Assembly (NCBI GenBank): GCA_960531495.1
Contig: OY482849.1
Coordinates: 4,980,265 to 5,044,264 of the forward strand
DNA length: 64,000 nucleotides
Source of the DNA: Zeus faber
Lineage: Eukaryota; Chordata; Actinopteri; Zeiformes; Zeidae
Direction of reading: 5' to 3'
In this document: piece by piece, positions 35,997-48,600 of the stretch
Numbering within the stretch: the first letter of the stretch is position 1
Layout: each line of letters starts with the position of its first letter
Program-made: the position numbers and the translations under genes
Notes under the pieces: model-generated
Databases searched by the model: none
Told to the model about the DNA's origin: nothing
Seen by the model: only the letters and a program-made list of their open reading frames with translations

Positions 35997-36323
35997 TTCT
36001 CAATCTGCATTCTTGTCTGTACTTGTGTTCTTGTGGACTTGTGAAACGTCATCAGTCGCAGCCCAAGTACTGTTCCAATTCAAAGTACGCATCAAGCCAA
36101 GTCCAGTCCAAATGCCCGGATGTGGACTTGCTCCGCCCATTTTATGGAGGATGCATCGGTGGTGACTTGTGTGGACTTGAGACAGCCAAGTATCCCAGAA
36201 TGCATTTTGCACCAAGCGGTGGTAATGGTAATGGTACCCGGGAGTCTGTGCTCCTGAGTCGAACTTGCCAAGTCTGAACTACCAAGTCCGCAAGTCCGGG
36301 CTTTCCGTACTTGGTATTGAGAA
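35997..36323. mobile_element. Short non-autonomous element with inverted ends
   Basis: Left end TTCTCAAT and right end ATTGAGAA are inverted. Inside, CTTGTGGACTTG/CAAGTCCGCAAGTCC words are arranged in opposite orientation at the two sides. No coding capacity. No clean target duplication was found. Confidence 0.5.
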
Positions 36324-36559
36324 ACTACTGTTATCTCTCGTGAATGCTGCTACATGCCGGAGCAACTGCCAGCTTTTTTTGTTTTTTATTTCTCCTCAAG
36401 GAAAATGGACCAAACTGTGCGCATTATGGCGGTTGTGAAAACTGGATGTTTAGGTAGAGATGCCTGATCTGATATGGTTATATGTTTTTATTTTCATCAC
36501 ATACTGTCATTCAACATTTTTGTCTAACAAAAAAATCATTTTCTAAACATTTAGGAGCC

Positions 36560-38220
36560 CCATGATTTTCCCTAGAGCAGTCGTGGGACAATACTCTACG
36601 TGTGGCCTTTGAGTGGGTTATTAAAATCGACGGCGAATTGGTGCTCCCAGACGCTACACTCACCCACCCGTATTTTTCTGATTAGGGACAGGTTTTATTG
36701 AGTGAGCCGTGACACTAAGTCAGGCGAGGAAATTACCCGCTTCCATTGGCCGGGCATTTTGGCAGATGTGCATAAATGGTGCGCCACGTGTCCTGAGTGC
36801 CAATAGTCAATCCTCCGGCTACTCCTACCATGCTGGTGAGGCCCCTCCCCTTGTCGAGGTGCCGTTGGAAAGACGGTATGGACCTCATCGGGGCATTAGA
36901 CCCAGCGCCCGCAGGTTTTGTTTTGGCCCTAGTGGACTATGCAACCCGGTACGCCGAGGCGGTGCCATTGTGCAATACTATGATGCGATGCAGTTTGCAA
37001 ATGTGACGCAGGCACTGTTTCAGGTCATCTACCGATCGCCGGGTCAATTTTCCGAAGGAAATCCTGACCGACCAGGGCACTTATTTTATGTCACGTAGAC
37101 CTCGGGAACTTTATGAGCTATTGGGTGTCCGCTCAATTCAGACCAGCGTGTACCACCCACAGACAGATGGCCTTGGTGGAGCTGTCCAATAAGACGCGGA
37201 AGAACATGGTTCGTAAGTTCGTGCACGACGACAGCCGTAATGGGGTCAAATGGGGTTGGACCCTCTGTTGTTTGCGTTGTGGGAGGTTCCTCAGGCCTCC
37301 ACAGGATTTTCTCCCATTGAACTCCTCTTCAGCATAATAACCCGGGAAAACTTGGAGGAAGGGCGAGCACCAGTAAAAATGAAATTTGGTATGTTATGGA
37401 CCTGCGAGCAAAGATACACATGCTAGGGTGCTTGTGATGGGAGAATTAGCTCCAGGCTCAGGAACATCAGCACCGGCTATACAACAGAGGGACTCAGCTC
37501 AGACAACTTTCACAAAGTGTTGCTCCCTATATCAAGCTTTAAATTACTCGCAAAGTGGCAAGGGCCCTTCGTGGTCACACAACTGGTTTGGGAGGTCGAT
37601 TATGAGGTTGTGCGGTCGGACAGGGGCGGGGCAACTCAGATTTATCACCTTAACCTCTAAAGAATTGGAAATGGAGGTGTCTGTGTCTTTGGCCGGTGAT
37701 CGAGGGGGATGAGTTTAGGACGGAAGTTCCAAAGACAACCGATCCCACCCCGGCCAATTCTAGTAACCATCTCTCGCCTGACCAGAGCACGGACGTGGCC
37801 ATGTAACATCAGTTTTCTGATCTCTTCTCCCCTCTGCCAGGCTGCACGTCCCTCATACACCACCAGCCAGAAGCTCTCCAAGCGGGAGTCCAGGTACAGC
37901 ACCGTGGAGACTGGCCATCAAGTGGGCAGTCGCGTCCTCCCATACTACCTCCTGGGGTGCAGCTGTACTGGTTCCGCCTAATCAGCTGCTTTAGCACTGA
38001 TTGGTCGGACCCGGCTGGAAAAGCTTTCTTATGTGTTGTTTTGTTTTGTGGGCATCGCGTCGTGCAAGTCGCGGGTACGCCGGCCAAACTGCGACAGAGG
38101 AGAAACCTGGAACTGATTATTCCCTTTATTTTATGTTTCTATTTTAGCCAGCGAGCCTTTTTGTTAGGCACACCACTGTCAGAAAGACTCTGTCTCCCTC
38201 CATAAACCCATACCTGTGGG
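36560..38220 (+). mobile_element. Gypsy LTR retrotransposon relic, second copy
   Basis: Plus-strand integrase remains of the family seen in aldh1l1: GMDLIGALDPAPAGF, ALVDYATRYAEAVP and a broken core reaching the HPQTDG region at 37155. The chromodomain-side part is degraded. 37985-38215 contains GATTGGTCGGACC and CTCTGTCTCCCTCCATAAACCC, shared with the LTR-like copy at 61363-61680, so it probably is the 3' LTR. Confidence 0.8.
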
Positions 38221-38691
38221 TAGAGAAACCCATAGTGTGATTTGAGAATTTAGGACTAAAGAGTCTACCTCGATAGTTGACCATTAGACTGCAACACACA
38301 CAAACACTAGTAGAGACAAAATGACCAGACGGTCATCATCAAATAAACAAAATGAATTTAGTAGAGGAATAAAACACAGCCAACATCCTTGCAAAGCAAT
38401 AAAATAAATTAAGTATTTGTATGAAGTATTGTATTTATATACTTTGACAGACTAACTGTCCTGACTTCACAATGCATATTGCTATAATTTTCAGAAAATT
38501 TCAGCAACAGCGATTAAGAATAATGTTTGTCCTGTCAACCCTGGCAGATGAAAAGACAAACATCATTGAAGCACATCTGGTTGGCAACAGGTGCACGTGT
38601 GCAAGTAAGCTGTCAGCTCACGACATATTCACACGAGGGAAAACAACGTCAGCAGCAAGAGCAAGGTCTTCTGTCCTGGCACGGCAAGATG

Positions 38692-38868
38692 GAAGACAGC
38701 AAGGCGAAGCCCCTCACGCCCCAGACCAGAGGGTTGTCCTGGGACATCTTCATCCAGGTGCTGCTACTGTCCCTTGTGGCCGGGCTTGCCATGGTCACTG
38801 ATGTGTCACTGCTCACTGATTGTGGTTTCTTGTATAAAAAACAAATGTGGGAGGGAGACGTCTACTGA
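38692..38868 (+). CDS. Orphan coding-like ORF with one hydrophobic segment
   Basis: From ATG 38692 the frame reads a basic, Lys/Pro-containing N-terminus followed by a strongly hydrophobic segment (WDIFIQVLLLSLVAGLAMV) and a stop at 38868. Third codon positions are mostly G or C in the first 40 codons, unlike the AT-rich surroundings. The hydrophobic segment aligns with the first membrane segment of the SLC41 exon at 42744 ([19 protein letters not shown]). It may be an alternative or decayed exon of the slc41a3 locus, or a chance ORF. No clear splice donor was fixed. Confidence 0.3.
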   Translation, partial: EDSKAKPLTPQTRGLSWDIFIQVLLLSLVAGLAMVTDVSLLTDCGFLYKKQMWEGDVY

Positions 38869-38869
38869 G

Positions 38870-40870
38870 ATTAGTAGACTAAATCTGTGCAATACTATCC
38901 TCAACTAGGAACTATACTGAGGTTTAGAAGCAAGATAATCTCCTGGTCCTATTCTGTCCCTGCTCTGCTGTGACTGAACTTTGCTAGGGTTGTTTTGGAG
39001 GTCACGGCGTGCCAGTTGACCAGAAAGAGTGACCTTGCCACACGAGAGCAAACAAGTCCAGGTCAAAAATAAAAAAAAACACCAACCCCCTGTGGTACAG
39101 TAGATACTCGCTATTTGGTAAAGGGTGTATGTTTGTGGATTTATTATTGGTCTCACTGTTGCATCCACTCATGGCAGGTGCGGGTATGTAAAAAAAATGT
39201 AAAGGATATGGCTGGGACTGATCACAAGAGATTCTATTTAAAATGAATAACTGCTGCTTTCAGGAGTGTGCTCTTAACAAACATGGTTTTGTTGAGAATA
39301 AATTTGTCTAGTACTCGAAAATCCTATCTAATGTTCCTTGGTGTAGTGTTTTTCAACCACTGGTGTACGTGAAAAATATTTTTAATTCCATTCAGATTGA
39401 AATGATAATATGTTGCAAGATAAAACTTGCTGTCGGAAGTCTGTACTAATTCGTCAATTCCAGCCACAATACCAGCGCTGTGTTGATCAAAACGAGCCCA
39501 AGTTTGACACTGAAAGTGAGAACTATTAGTAGGCAATATTAATAAATGCATAGTTATACAAGTTTGTGACATACTTGGTGGTTAACAGAGTAGTGGTGTG
39601 CTGGATTATTGCTGGGATTATTTCATTATAAAAATTGTGCCATGAAACATTGCAAGCAAACACTGCTTTGGTGTATACTGGGCATAAGGTCAATTCTAAT
39701 ATTAATAGTGCTTTTAAAATGTATATTTTACCACTAAAAATCCACAACATGGGCCCAGGGCCCATCAATAACACTTTCCCCAGTTACCTTGGGCAACCTG
39801 ATATCGGCCATTCTCAACCATCTTGTGCAGTTTGGTTGCCCCGTTGTCATCTACTTTTCATATGTTTAAAAAAATGAATAAGCAGGGTATACCTCCATAA
39901 GATTAGAAACATCCAGCAAAGACAATAAGTTATCCTGGCACATTGATTTACAATAATGGTGAAACAAGTGAGAATATTAAAATATGGAATATACTGTAAT
40001 TACATATGATAATTATCACCAAAACCATTTGTTCTAGTCTTGGCAGCCAACAGATGACAGATGTGTGCCAACTTGGCAACCACTTCTAGTGTTAGAGATA
40101 AAGACTCTAGAGGCAGACCAAAAAATTTGTTGATAATGTGACAAAATTGTGACGGAAATTGGATCATCCAAGGGGCGAAATTTTAAAACCAAAGGCTTTA
40201 GTCTTTTCTCTATTTTCTCAAATTTCACTTCAATCAATCAGTCAATTGAGCATTCTTGAATGGAGTCTGGAGCTGGAGCTGTCACAATGTGTTTCAACAA
40301 ATAACTCAATGGTAATTTGATGATATTTTAGGGATGACAATTGTTGTGGCTATTAAGACCGAGCAGATAGAGGCATTGATTGGAACAGCTAGAGCAGTCA
40401 ATTGCATTTTGTTTACTGTCATGCATCCTGAAAGACAAATTGTAGCTATATTGTGACCACCAGACAATTTCTAGTCTCATATCACACCCTAGTCTAGACT
40501 GAGGCATAAAGGTCATTCCTACTTAATCCCACTTCGACTTGATTTGTTTTGTCTAATCATACATATAGGCAACAGAGCAGAAATGAATCCCTGATGACAT
40601 GGGGGGATGGGGGTTTCTAGACAGGCTGTTCAGACACTAAAAATAGCCTTCTATTTAAGATCTGGACTGGCCGAGAAATTTAAAACTAATTTCATTTTTG
40701 ATAACCCTGTGGAGCATTTCAAAAACTTTATACACGGCAGTTATATCAGGGATGTCCTTGGAGCTGTTCCTTTCCAGTTCAAATTGCAGCGAAGTGTCAG
40801 TGGGGGGAGCTAGCGAGAGTGGTAGAGGCACTATCTAGATCACGCCTCAGGGACATTTTTCAGCTGAGTC
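38870..40870. other. Spacer with nothing recognised
   Basis: AT-rich, only short unsupported open frames. Confidence 0.4.
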
Positions 40871-40874
40871 ATCC

Positions 40875-40876
<2 letters not shown>

Positions 40877-40950
<74 letters not shown>

Positions 40951-40985
40951 TGCGTGTGTGTGTGTGCGTGCGTGTGTGTGTGTGT
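40877..40985. repeat. Long (TG)n microsatellite with CG variants
   Basis: More than 50 TG units; the 3' end carries GCGCGTGCGTG variants. Confidence 0.95.
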
Positions 40986-41299
40986 ATCACAGATGCTGAT
41001 ATGCCGCATGTGTCATATGAACATTCCATAGAATGCCATGTAGAGAAAGGTATACATTTTTGTCACTGGTGGTCTTTCACAAATACTTCATCATAAGTCT
41101 GTTTGTCCAAGATAATTGAGTGACGTCTTCATATTAAGGGAAGTGAGAGAGGAGCCAAAGGAGTCAGATACTGTACATAGATCAACCACGAGAGGGAGAC
41201 GCAACAAAGATGATAGATTGAAGGGGCAAATGCACTTCAGAGTCTGACGTTCGTGGCTGCCCTGCTTATTTGCATACACCAGAGGGGAGAGGAGAGAGA

Positions 41300-41980
41300 G
41301 AGGTACACCAGAGGGGAGAGGAACGAAAGAGAGGGAGAAACGGAGAGAGAGTGCATCCTTTCCAGCTGGCAACACAATGTGCTGGTGAGTGGTGACAGGT
41401 ACGACAACCTGCTGCCTTTTGAGAGTACATCACACACCTCACGCCGAGAGGACGTCGCGGAAACCGGCAGGAAAAGTGTGGGACAGCAAAAACCAATACG
41501 ACGAAAAAGAGATAGGGAGAGAGAGACCTGCTCTTGGATAGACTCCAGCCGGAAAACCCTATCCTCCTCTGTTTTTTTTTTCCATCTCTTTCCTGCACAG
41601 CGTGCTGCAACGACACGTCTGTAGGACCCCTCTTCAGGACCTCCCTTTGACGTCGCCCCAATCGTAAACATCATAACATCCTCTGGACCCCTTCCTTTGC
41701 GTTTGCCGCTCCTGACGCCCGTCTTGGAAATGAGGAAGGGGCTCCGGTGCGGCCAAGCCACCGTGGGCCACTGGCCGGCCGAGGAAGCAAGCGCGAGGGA
41801 GGACAAGGACGAGGTGGAGGGGGAGAGGAAACGGCAGCAGAAGAAGAGGAGAGCGGAGAAGAAGCTGGCGGCCTTCTGGATGTCTCTGTCCCACAGGACC
41901 CGTAGCCTCTTCCGGCATCGTGAGCACCCGGCCTTCCAACGCACTGCCTCCGCCGCCCGCCTCCTCAAGTGTGAGGCGTG
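41300..41980 (+). promoter_or_regulatory. GC-rich block, candidate promoter/5' exon region
   Basis: GC- and CpG-richer than its surroundings, with GGAGAGAGAG-type purine runs at 41285-41350, lying about 0.7 kb before the first recognised slc41a3 exon. This is consistent with a CpG-type promoter but not proof of one; no core promoter element was identified. Confidence 0.3.
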
Positions 41981-41981
41981 A
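41730..41981 (+). CDS. Hypothetical small basic protein (83 aa)
   Basis: ATG at 41730 (G at -3), stop at 41979-41981. The product is unrecognised: an acidic then Lys/Arg-rich middle (EGERKRQQKKRRAEKKLA) followed by FWMSLSHRTRSLFRHREHP. By eye well over three quarters of third codon positions are G or C, more than expected by chance even in this GC-rich block. A longer minus-strand frame overlaps it, so composition alone may keep both open. It may be an upstream exon of slc41a3, a separate small gene or 5' UTR sequence. Confidence 0.33.
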   Translation: MRKGLRCGQATVGHWPAEEASAREDKDEVEGERKRQQKKRRAEKKLAAFWMSLSHRTRSLFRHREHPAFQRTASAARLLKCEA

Positions 41982-42033
41982 GGTGTGAGGTGTGAGGCGT
42001 GAGGCGTGAGGCGTGAGGCGTGAGGTATGAGGC
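41973..42033. repeat. (GTGAGGC)n heptamer minisatellite
   Basis: About eight units with GTGAGGT variants, starting at the end of the 41730 ORF; each unit contains the donor-like word GTGAGG. Confidence 0.9.
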
Positions 42034-42676
42034 GGGTGTGTGTGTCTGTGTGTGTGTGTGTGTTACATGGTTTGGGTGGTCCATAAGTGGCAAGTTGTCA
42101 GAAGAGAATGACCAGACCCTCTGTCAAGGGGAGGTGTGTGTGTGTATGAGCGTGTGAGTGTGTGTGTCCTTATGTCCTTCTAGAGGTCACAGACAGAAGG
42201 TTTCATTGCTCAGCCTGGCTTGTTGTTCTGCATTATTGCTTTTTTTGTCACCGTCTCTGGAAGCTACTGAAATAAAGCAACAGGTGAAGGGCTCAAGAAG
42301 AACTGTGAATACACCTCTCGTCTTTGCCCAAGCTGGACACCAAAGGGAAAATACTGAAATGGTTATTTTCTTGTGAAAGACCATTAACAGCTGTCATGTG
42401 TTCAAACTGTGAGCAGTGAATGGTGAAGACTACCCCCGCTTTAGGAACCGTCAAAGGCTTTTCTTGGCCTAAACCCAGCTTTCCCTCTGAATGGAAAATG
42501 ATCACTCCCTCATTCCCCGATAGCTCAACTTTGTAACTAAAAAGATCATTTGGAATCTGGACATTTTGCTTGTGGTTGTGCTGCTGCCCCTTCACTCCAC
42601 CTGCCTTGTTAGCCACCGTTATGATTTTTGTGGCCAGGCATAACAGGGGTGGAAAGAGGGAGAGGGAGACCGGACC

Positions 42677-45600
42677 ATGGCGCTGACCCATCTGGAGCTG
42701 GAGCTTTGCTCCTGGGAGGAAGAAGCTGAGGGGCTTCACCTAGAAACTGTCCCACTCGGCCTGCGGCGTGCTGCAAGAGAGCGCGTGGCTCATCGCCGGC
42801 CAGGTTCTTCTGCCCTTCCTGCTGTCCGGCCTGGGCATGGGGGCAGCGGGGATGCTCATGGATGTAGTGCAAGTAGGTTTAAGGGTCAATGCTGAGTATC
42901 AAGAACTGGTTCCAAACTGCCTAATGGAATGGAATGGTACACATTGCACATAATTGGAAATTCTTTCCTCATGCTATTGCTATTTTGAGACTGAGTCAAG
43001 CTTGCCGACATGAACACTTTGGGCTTCAACCTTAAACACTTGTACACATGTATTCAACTGATTTGAAACATCCCATTGGCAGTCTGAAATGGTCACTTAC
43101 CACCTTTCTCAAACCTGCGTCCACATTCAATGGCACGGTCCTGTTCCCATTTTAAAGCAGTTTAAGTCATTGTGAGTCAGTTGGAGAACTGTTAGGTCTC
43201 CAGCATGAACTTTAATGGAAATTGGAGGAGCAGGCAAAAATCGTAAACAAGCTAGTGATTGATAAACATACAATACAATATAATATTTAATTCCACAATA
43301 TTTAATTCCACTGTGCTGTTACTGTGACATTTCTTGCAAAGGATGTGTGAAAGGGGTGGAGGTTGCCAGGCTGGTTGAGTTTCAGCATATTGTACTCCTT
43401 CCATACTGATTGAGGGTTCCAACTGTTAAATTGAAACCATGGTATATTACTCTTGGCTGCCAGGATAAGGTAGATGATAGATTTGGACTGGAGTCACAGA
43501 GACATTTAGATAAAGAACAGACAGTGGATTGGTGTCCACTGGAAAATAAATCAAATACAGGAAATGTATCTAACTGCTGGACAATTTTTTGTGTGAAAAT
43601 CTAAAAACAAATTGAACTGTGGTAAAAAGCATTATGGACACAAGATCGAATTGACCAGCTGAAAGTTGTATTTGCCTTTGCCCTTTCAACCTAAGCAGTA
43701 CATCAGAATTCCCAGAGACCAATGGCGTTTCAATATTTAGTTCAATATTAAATGTCTTGATATCGCCATATTTCCAGTACTTACCAGCCTCATTGTAAAA
43801 TACAGATTATTCAAAAGCTTGCTAGGAACTTTGACATTGAGTAGTGCTTTGAGAAGTGGTTGTGGTGTATTCCAGCACTGGGAGGTGTTCCAGGAGATCA
43901 CAGAGCTCTTCATCTTGGTACCGGCCCTGGTGGGGCTGAAAGGGAACCTCGAGATGACGTTGGCATCACGGTTTCGACAGCAGTGAGTGGAAGCAAAGGA
44001 ACACGCACAAATTCAAATAGTACAGTAAAGCAATATACCGGCCATCTTATTAGGTACACCTTGCTAGTACTGGGTTTGACCCCCTTTGCCTTCAGAACTG
44101 CCTTAATTCTTCGTGGCATAGATTCAACAAGGTGTTGGAAACATTCCTCAGAGATTTTGGTCCATATTGACATGATAGCATCACGCAGTTGCTGCAGATT
44201 TGTCGGCTGCACGTCCATGATGCGAATCTCCCGTTCCACCACATCCCAAAGGTGCTCTATTGGATTGAGATCTGGTGACTGTGGAGGCCATTGGACTAGA
44301 GTGAACTCATTGTCATGTTCAAGAAACCAGTTTGAGATGATTTGAGCTTTGTGACATGGTGCATTATCCTGTTGGAAGTAGCAATCAGAAGATGGGTACA
44401 CTGTGCTTATAATGGGATTGATATGGTCAGCAACAATACTAAGGTATGCTGTGGCGTTTAAACCATGCTCAAATAGTACTAAGGGGCCCAAAGTGTGCCA
44501 AGTAAATATCCCCCACACCATTACACCACCAGCCTGAACCCTTGATACAAGGCAGGATGGATCCATGCTTTCATGTTGATTATGCCAAATTCTGACCCTA
44601 CCATCTAAATGTCACAGCTGAAATCGAGACTCATCAGACCAGGCAACATTTTTCTAATCTTGTCCATTTTTGGTCAGTCTGTGCGAATTGTAGCCTCAGT
44701 TTGCTGTTCTTAGCTGACAGAAGTGGCAGCTAAGAACAGTGGTCTTCTGCAGCTGTAACCCATTTGCTTCAAAGTTCCATGTGTTGTACATTCAGAGATG
44801 GTATTCTGCATACCTTGGTTGTAACGAGTGGTTATTTGAGTTACTGTTGCCTTTCTATTGTCTCGAACCAGTCTGCCCATTCTCCTCTGACCTCTGACAT
44901 CAACAAGGCATTTTTGTCCACACAACTGCCGCTCATTGGATATTTTCTCTTTTTCTGACCATTCTCTGTAAACCCTAGAGATGGTTGTGCGTGAAAGTCC
45001 CAGTAGGTCAGCAGTTTCTGAAAAACTCAGACCAGCCCGTCTGGCACCAACAACCATGCCACGTTCAAAGTCACCTAAATCCCCTTTCTTCCCCATTCTG
45101 ATGCTCGGTTTGAACTTCAGCAGGTCATCCTCACCATGTCTCCATGCCTAAATGCAATGAGTTGCTGCCATGTGATTGTCTGATTAGCTATTTGTGTTAA
45201 CAAGCAATTGAACAGGCGTACCTAATAAAGTGGCCGGTGAGTGTATATATACTGTATATATACAGTATATTTTTTACCAGTATAGAACTACGGTATGACT
45301 GCTCCCCTGATCTCATCCACTTTGTGTTCTGTTGTGTGTTCGTGAAGGCCAACACGGGCCAGATGGACGAGCCTCAGCAGCTGTGGGGGATGGTATGCAA
45401 CAACCTGGTTCTCATTCAGGTGACATTGGTCGACCACACTTCATTACACTACATTACATGCTCTGTCACACTCACTCTCTCTCGTGCGCTCCTATCACCT
45501 CCTGGATGATTCTGTTTCATAAAAAAAACTTTATTAGCACATTGGGACCATTTCCCATTGACAATGCATCCCACATTAAATCAACCAAGATACATGGCGG

Positions 45601-48600
45601 CCAGCATTACATGTATATTTGACATATTTTTATTTATTTAAAAGAGAAATTGATACGACATAGATAAGTAGGTTATAATTGTCGAGATGGGAAATGATTT
45701 CCAATCCATTTCAAATATGTTAAATCACTATTGAAGAGCCTGACCTATCGTCAGCGCGGCAGTAAAACACTTATTATAACCGCATACAAAAGTCAACAAT
45801 AGTGTAAGTAAAATGTATATTACACACCCTTTTGTCATTTAAAAGCTTTTATTTTAAACTCTTTACTTTTCCTACATTCTGACCGTCCATCTGTCAGATA
45901 GATAGACAGACGGATAGATAGATAGATAAATACAGGGACGGACAGATGTGTTAGGCTCACTGACTCAGACCAGAGGTGAACCGAAGAGCACGATGCAGGG
46001 GAGCGGGTGAAAGTTCACAAAGCAGGGGTTTATTCCAACAAACAGGCCAGGGCCAGAAAAGCCAGGATATCCATCAGCCAGGGGAAACAAGTCAGGCAAG
46101 GAACGAGCAGGGAAGCAAAATCTGTAAGACAGGCAGAGGATCAAAAAACTTGGGAATCAACAAGGTAATAGAGAGGGCACTAGACGACACGCTGGAGAGC
46201 TCAGCCTAAGCAACGACAATCCGGTTCAGAACAGAGGAGGTAGAACAATACAAGTACTGAGTGACGAATGAGGAAATGAGCTGCAGGTAGGGAGAAGAGT
46301 GGGAGACCTAGGTGATATCATAGCAAAGGGGAGTGGCCGGATCTGAAATGACAGGAGAGTTAATGACAAGGCTAAAGGCAAAACTAGATTAACTTTAAAT
46401 GAGTAGACAAAATAACATAATACTGGATCTCAGTGAGGATTCATGACAGGATGAGCTCTGTCCTCCATTCTCCATGCAGGTGCAGGCCACAGTGGTGGGC
46501 TTCCTGGCGGCAGTGGCTGCGGTGCTGCTGGCCGCTGACCAGGGGGGTGGTGGACGTGCTCCAGGCTTCTGTCCTCTGTGCCAGCAGTGTCACTGTCTTT
46601 TACTGCCGCACTTATGCTAGGTCAGACTCTTCAATATGTCATCAATATTAAAAAAAAAAGGTCTTTAAGAAAAAGGCTCAAAGACTAATGTGTTCGGCGG
46701 ATAAAATACATTTTTAACAGCAATTTAGCTGTGGTGAGATGAAGCCATCACCATAAATGTCGGCGTCTCAGTGTACTGGATAGTTGAAGGCAGGAAGAGA
46801 CGTTGACTGTGTGCTGTGTGTTCAGGGCTGGTGATGGTGGCGGTTTTTGTTGACTCCCGGAAAGTGGGCATCAATCCGGATAACGTGGCCACACTCATCG
46901 CCATCAGCCTTGGAGACCTCATCACACTGTCGTTGCTGGCAGGTGTCAGCAGATCCCTCGTCCATCACAGAGGTCAGAGATCGCACAAAGCAGCAAACGA
47001 TTCTCCTTATGTCTTTGAATAATTGTGTGGGAGGGAGTCTGCTGAAAAGAATCAAATCAGTCAATCTATTTTAGCACTTTAACCCAATCCATATGGTGCT
47101 ACTCTCCATGGCTATAACTATCACAATCTCCACTTCCACTGTAATTATTAAAGTAGTCCATAGCGTTATCCATAGCCATCCACAGCGTGGTCCATAGAAT
47201 TGTCTGTGTTGGGTGAATTATAGAAGTCCCAGAATTCCATTTAAAACCGCAACTTCATTCATCTTAGGGTGCTGTTCTTCTTTTGTGAATGTTCATCCAT
47301 ATCAACACTTTACAGACCACAACTCACTACGCTGCTTTATCAAATTCACTGATAAAATAAACTAAACCTAGAAGTTAACTAGAAGGTAGGAAGGTCAATA
47401 TACAATTAACCAAATTCAGAATTTGTCAACAACATGAACAATTAACAAAATAATCTTAAGGATTTCCACTTGGAACTTCCTTTACTAGTGTTTTATCTGT
47501 ATTGAATGTATCTGTATTACAGTGTCATAGTGCCGATGGCATTGTTGCAGCAGGTTCTGTCCTGTCCTGTTAGTACCCCTGGGCCAGTCCTCAGTGCGTT
47601 ACTGTCAGTATTACTGTGAAGAACTAGTACTAGAAGGCGTCGGAAGAGGGCAGCAAAATCCTTTGTTCATTCTTTCAACGCTCAGCCTAAAAAGCTTGAC
47701 TTGGCACCATGTGGCTGTCCAGACATGTGCTACCTGCCCCCTGTGGTGTGTGTCTTCTTCCTGGCCTTCATCCCGGCATGGGTCGCCCTGGTCCACCGCT
47801 CCCCACCCATCAGGGAGGTGCTGCGGTCATCGTAGCCATGTCCATAAGCAGGTCCTGTCTGAAGAACACCTCAACATCGCGTCTCTTTGGCAAACTGAAT
47901 TCACACAGAGAAAAGTGACTTTTCACAACTTGTCACTGACTTTATATAATTAAATATGTGTCCCGTATTTATTATTTTCCCCATATGGGCAGTATTGGTG
48001 GTCTAATTCTGGACAAGACTGTGAGTGATCCAAACTTTGAAGGAATGGCGGTTTTCACCCCTGTCATCAATGGTAAGTTTACAGATCTTCAAAAAAGATC
48101 AGTTTGAAGTTTTAGCTTCTTTCAAATGTTGGACTTCAGAAAGAATTGTGTTCTCTAGGTCGTCCTCAGACGAGCCTTCCATCGTTGTTTCATCCCGGTT
48201 CTCCATACATCTGGCCAGCTCGTTCGTGCTTTGTGCTTCCGCATCATCATTTGTGTTGGTATGTTGGAAAATGGTGGATGAGTAAAGTTTTGTCCATAAT
48301 GTACTGTAAAAGGTTGTTATTAGGTCCAGTCATTGCAAATAGGAAATCTACAATAGTTCATCCATTTTCAATTTAGAAGCATACAGAATTAGTTTTGATG
48401 GGGAAATCACTGTAAAAGGTCACAAACTGAACCTGAAAATTGTATCTTCAAGTGCATTAACTGATGCGACACATATGAGATAATATCTTAAGAAAATTAC
48501 GTGGAGCTGTGTTTCAAACAGCCTTTGTCTCTGAAAGATGGCATTTAGGCTTTATAATTTCAGAATCAGAAATCAGAAATACTTTTATAATCCCAGGGGG

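Noticed and set aside
41237..41968. 243-codon minus-strand open frame
   Set aside because: It lies in a GC-rich block overlapping a better coding-like plus frame; Ser/Leu-rich low-complexity product with no recognisable domain.
41973..42033. Short direct repeats suggestive of a CRISPR-like array
   Set aside because: Contiguous heptamers without spacers in a vertebrate genome; a minisatellite.
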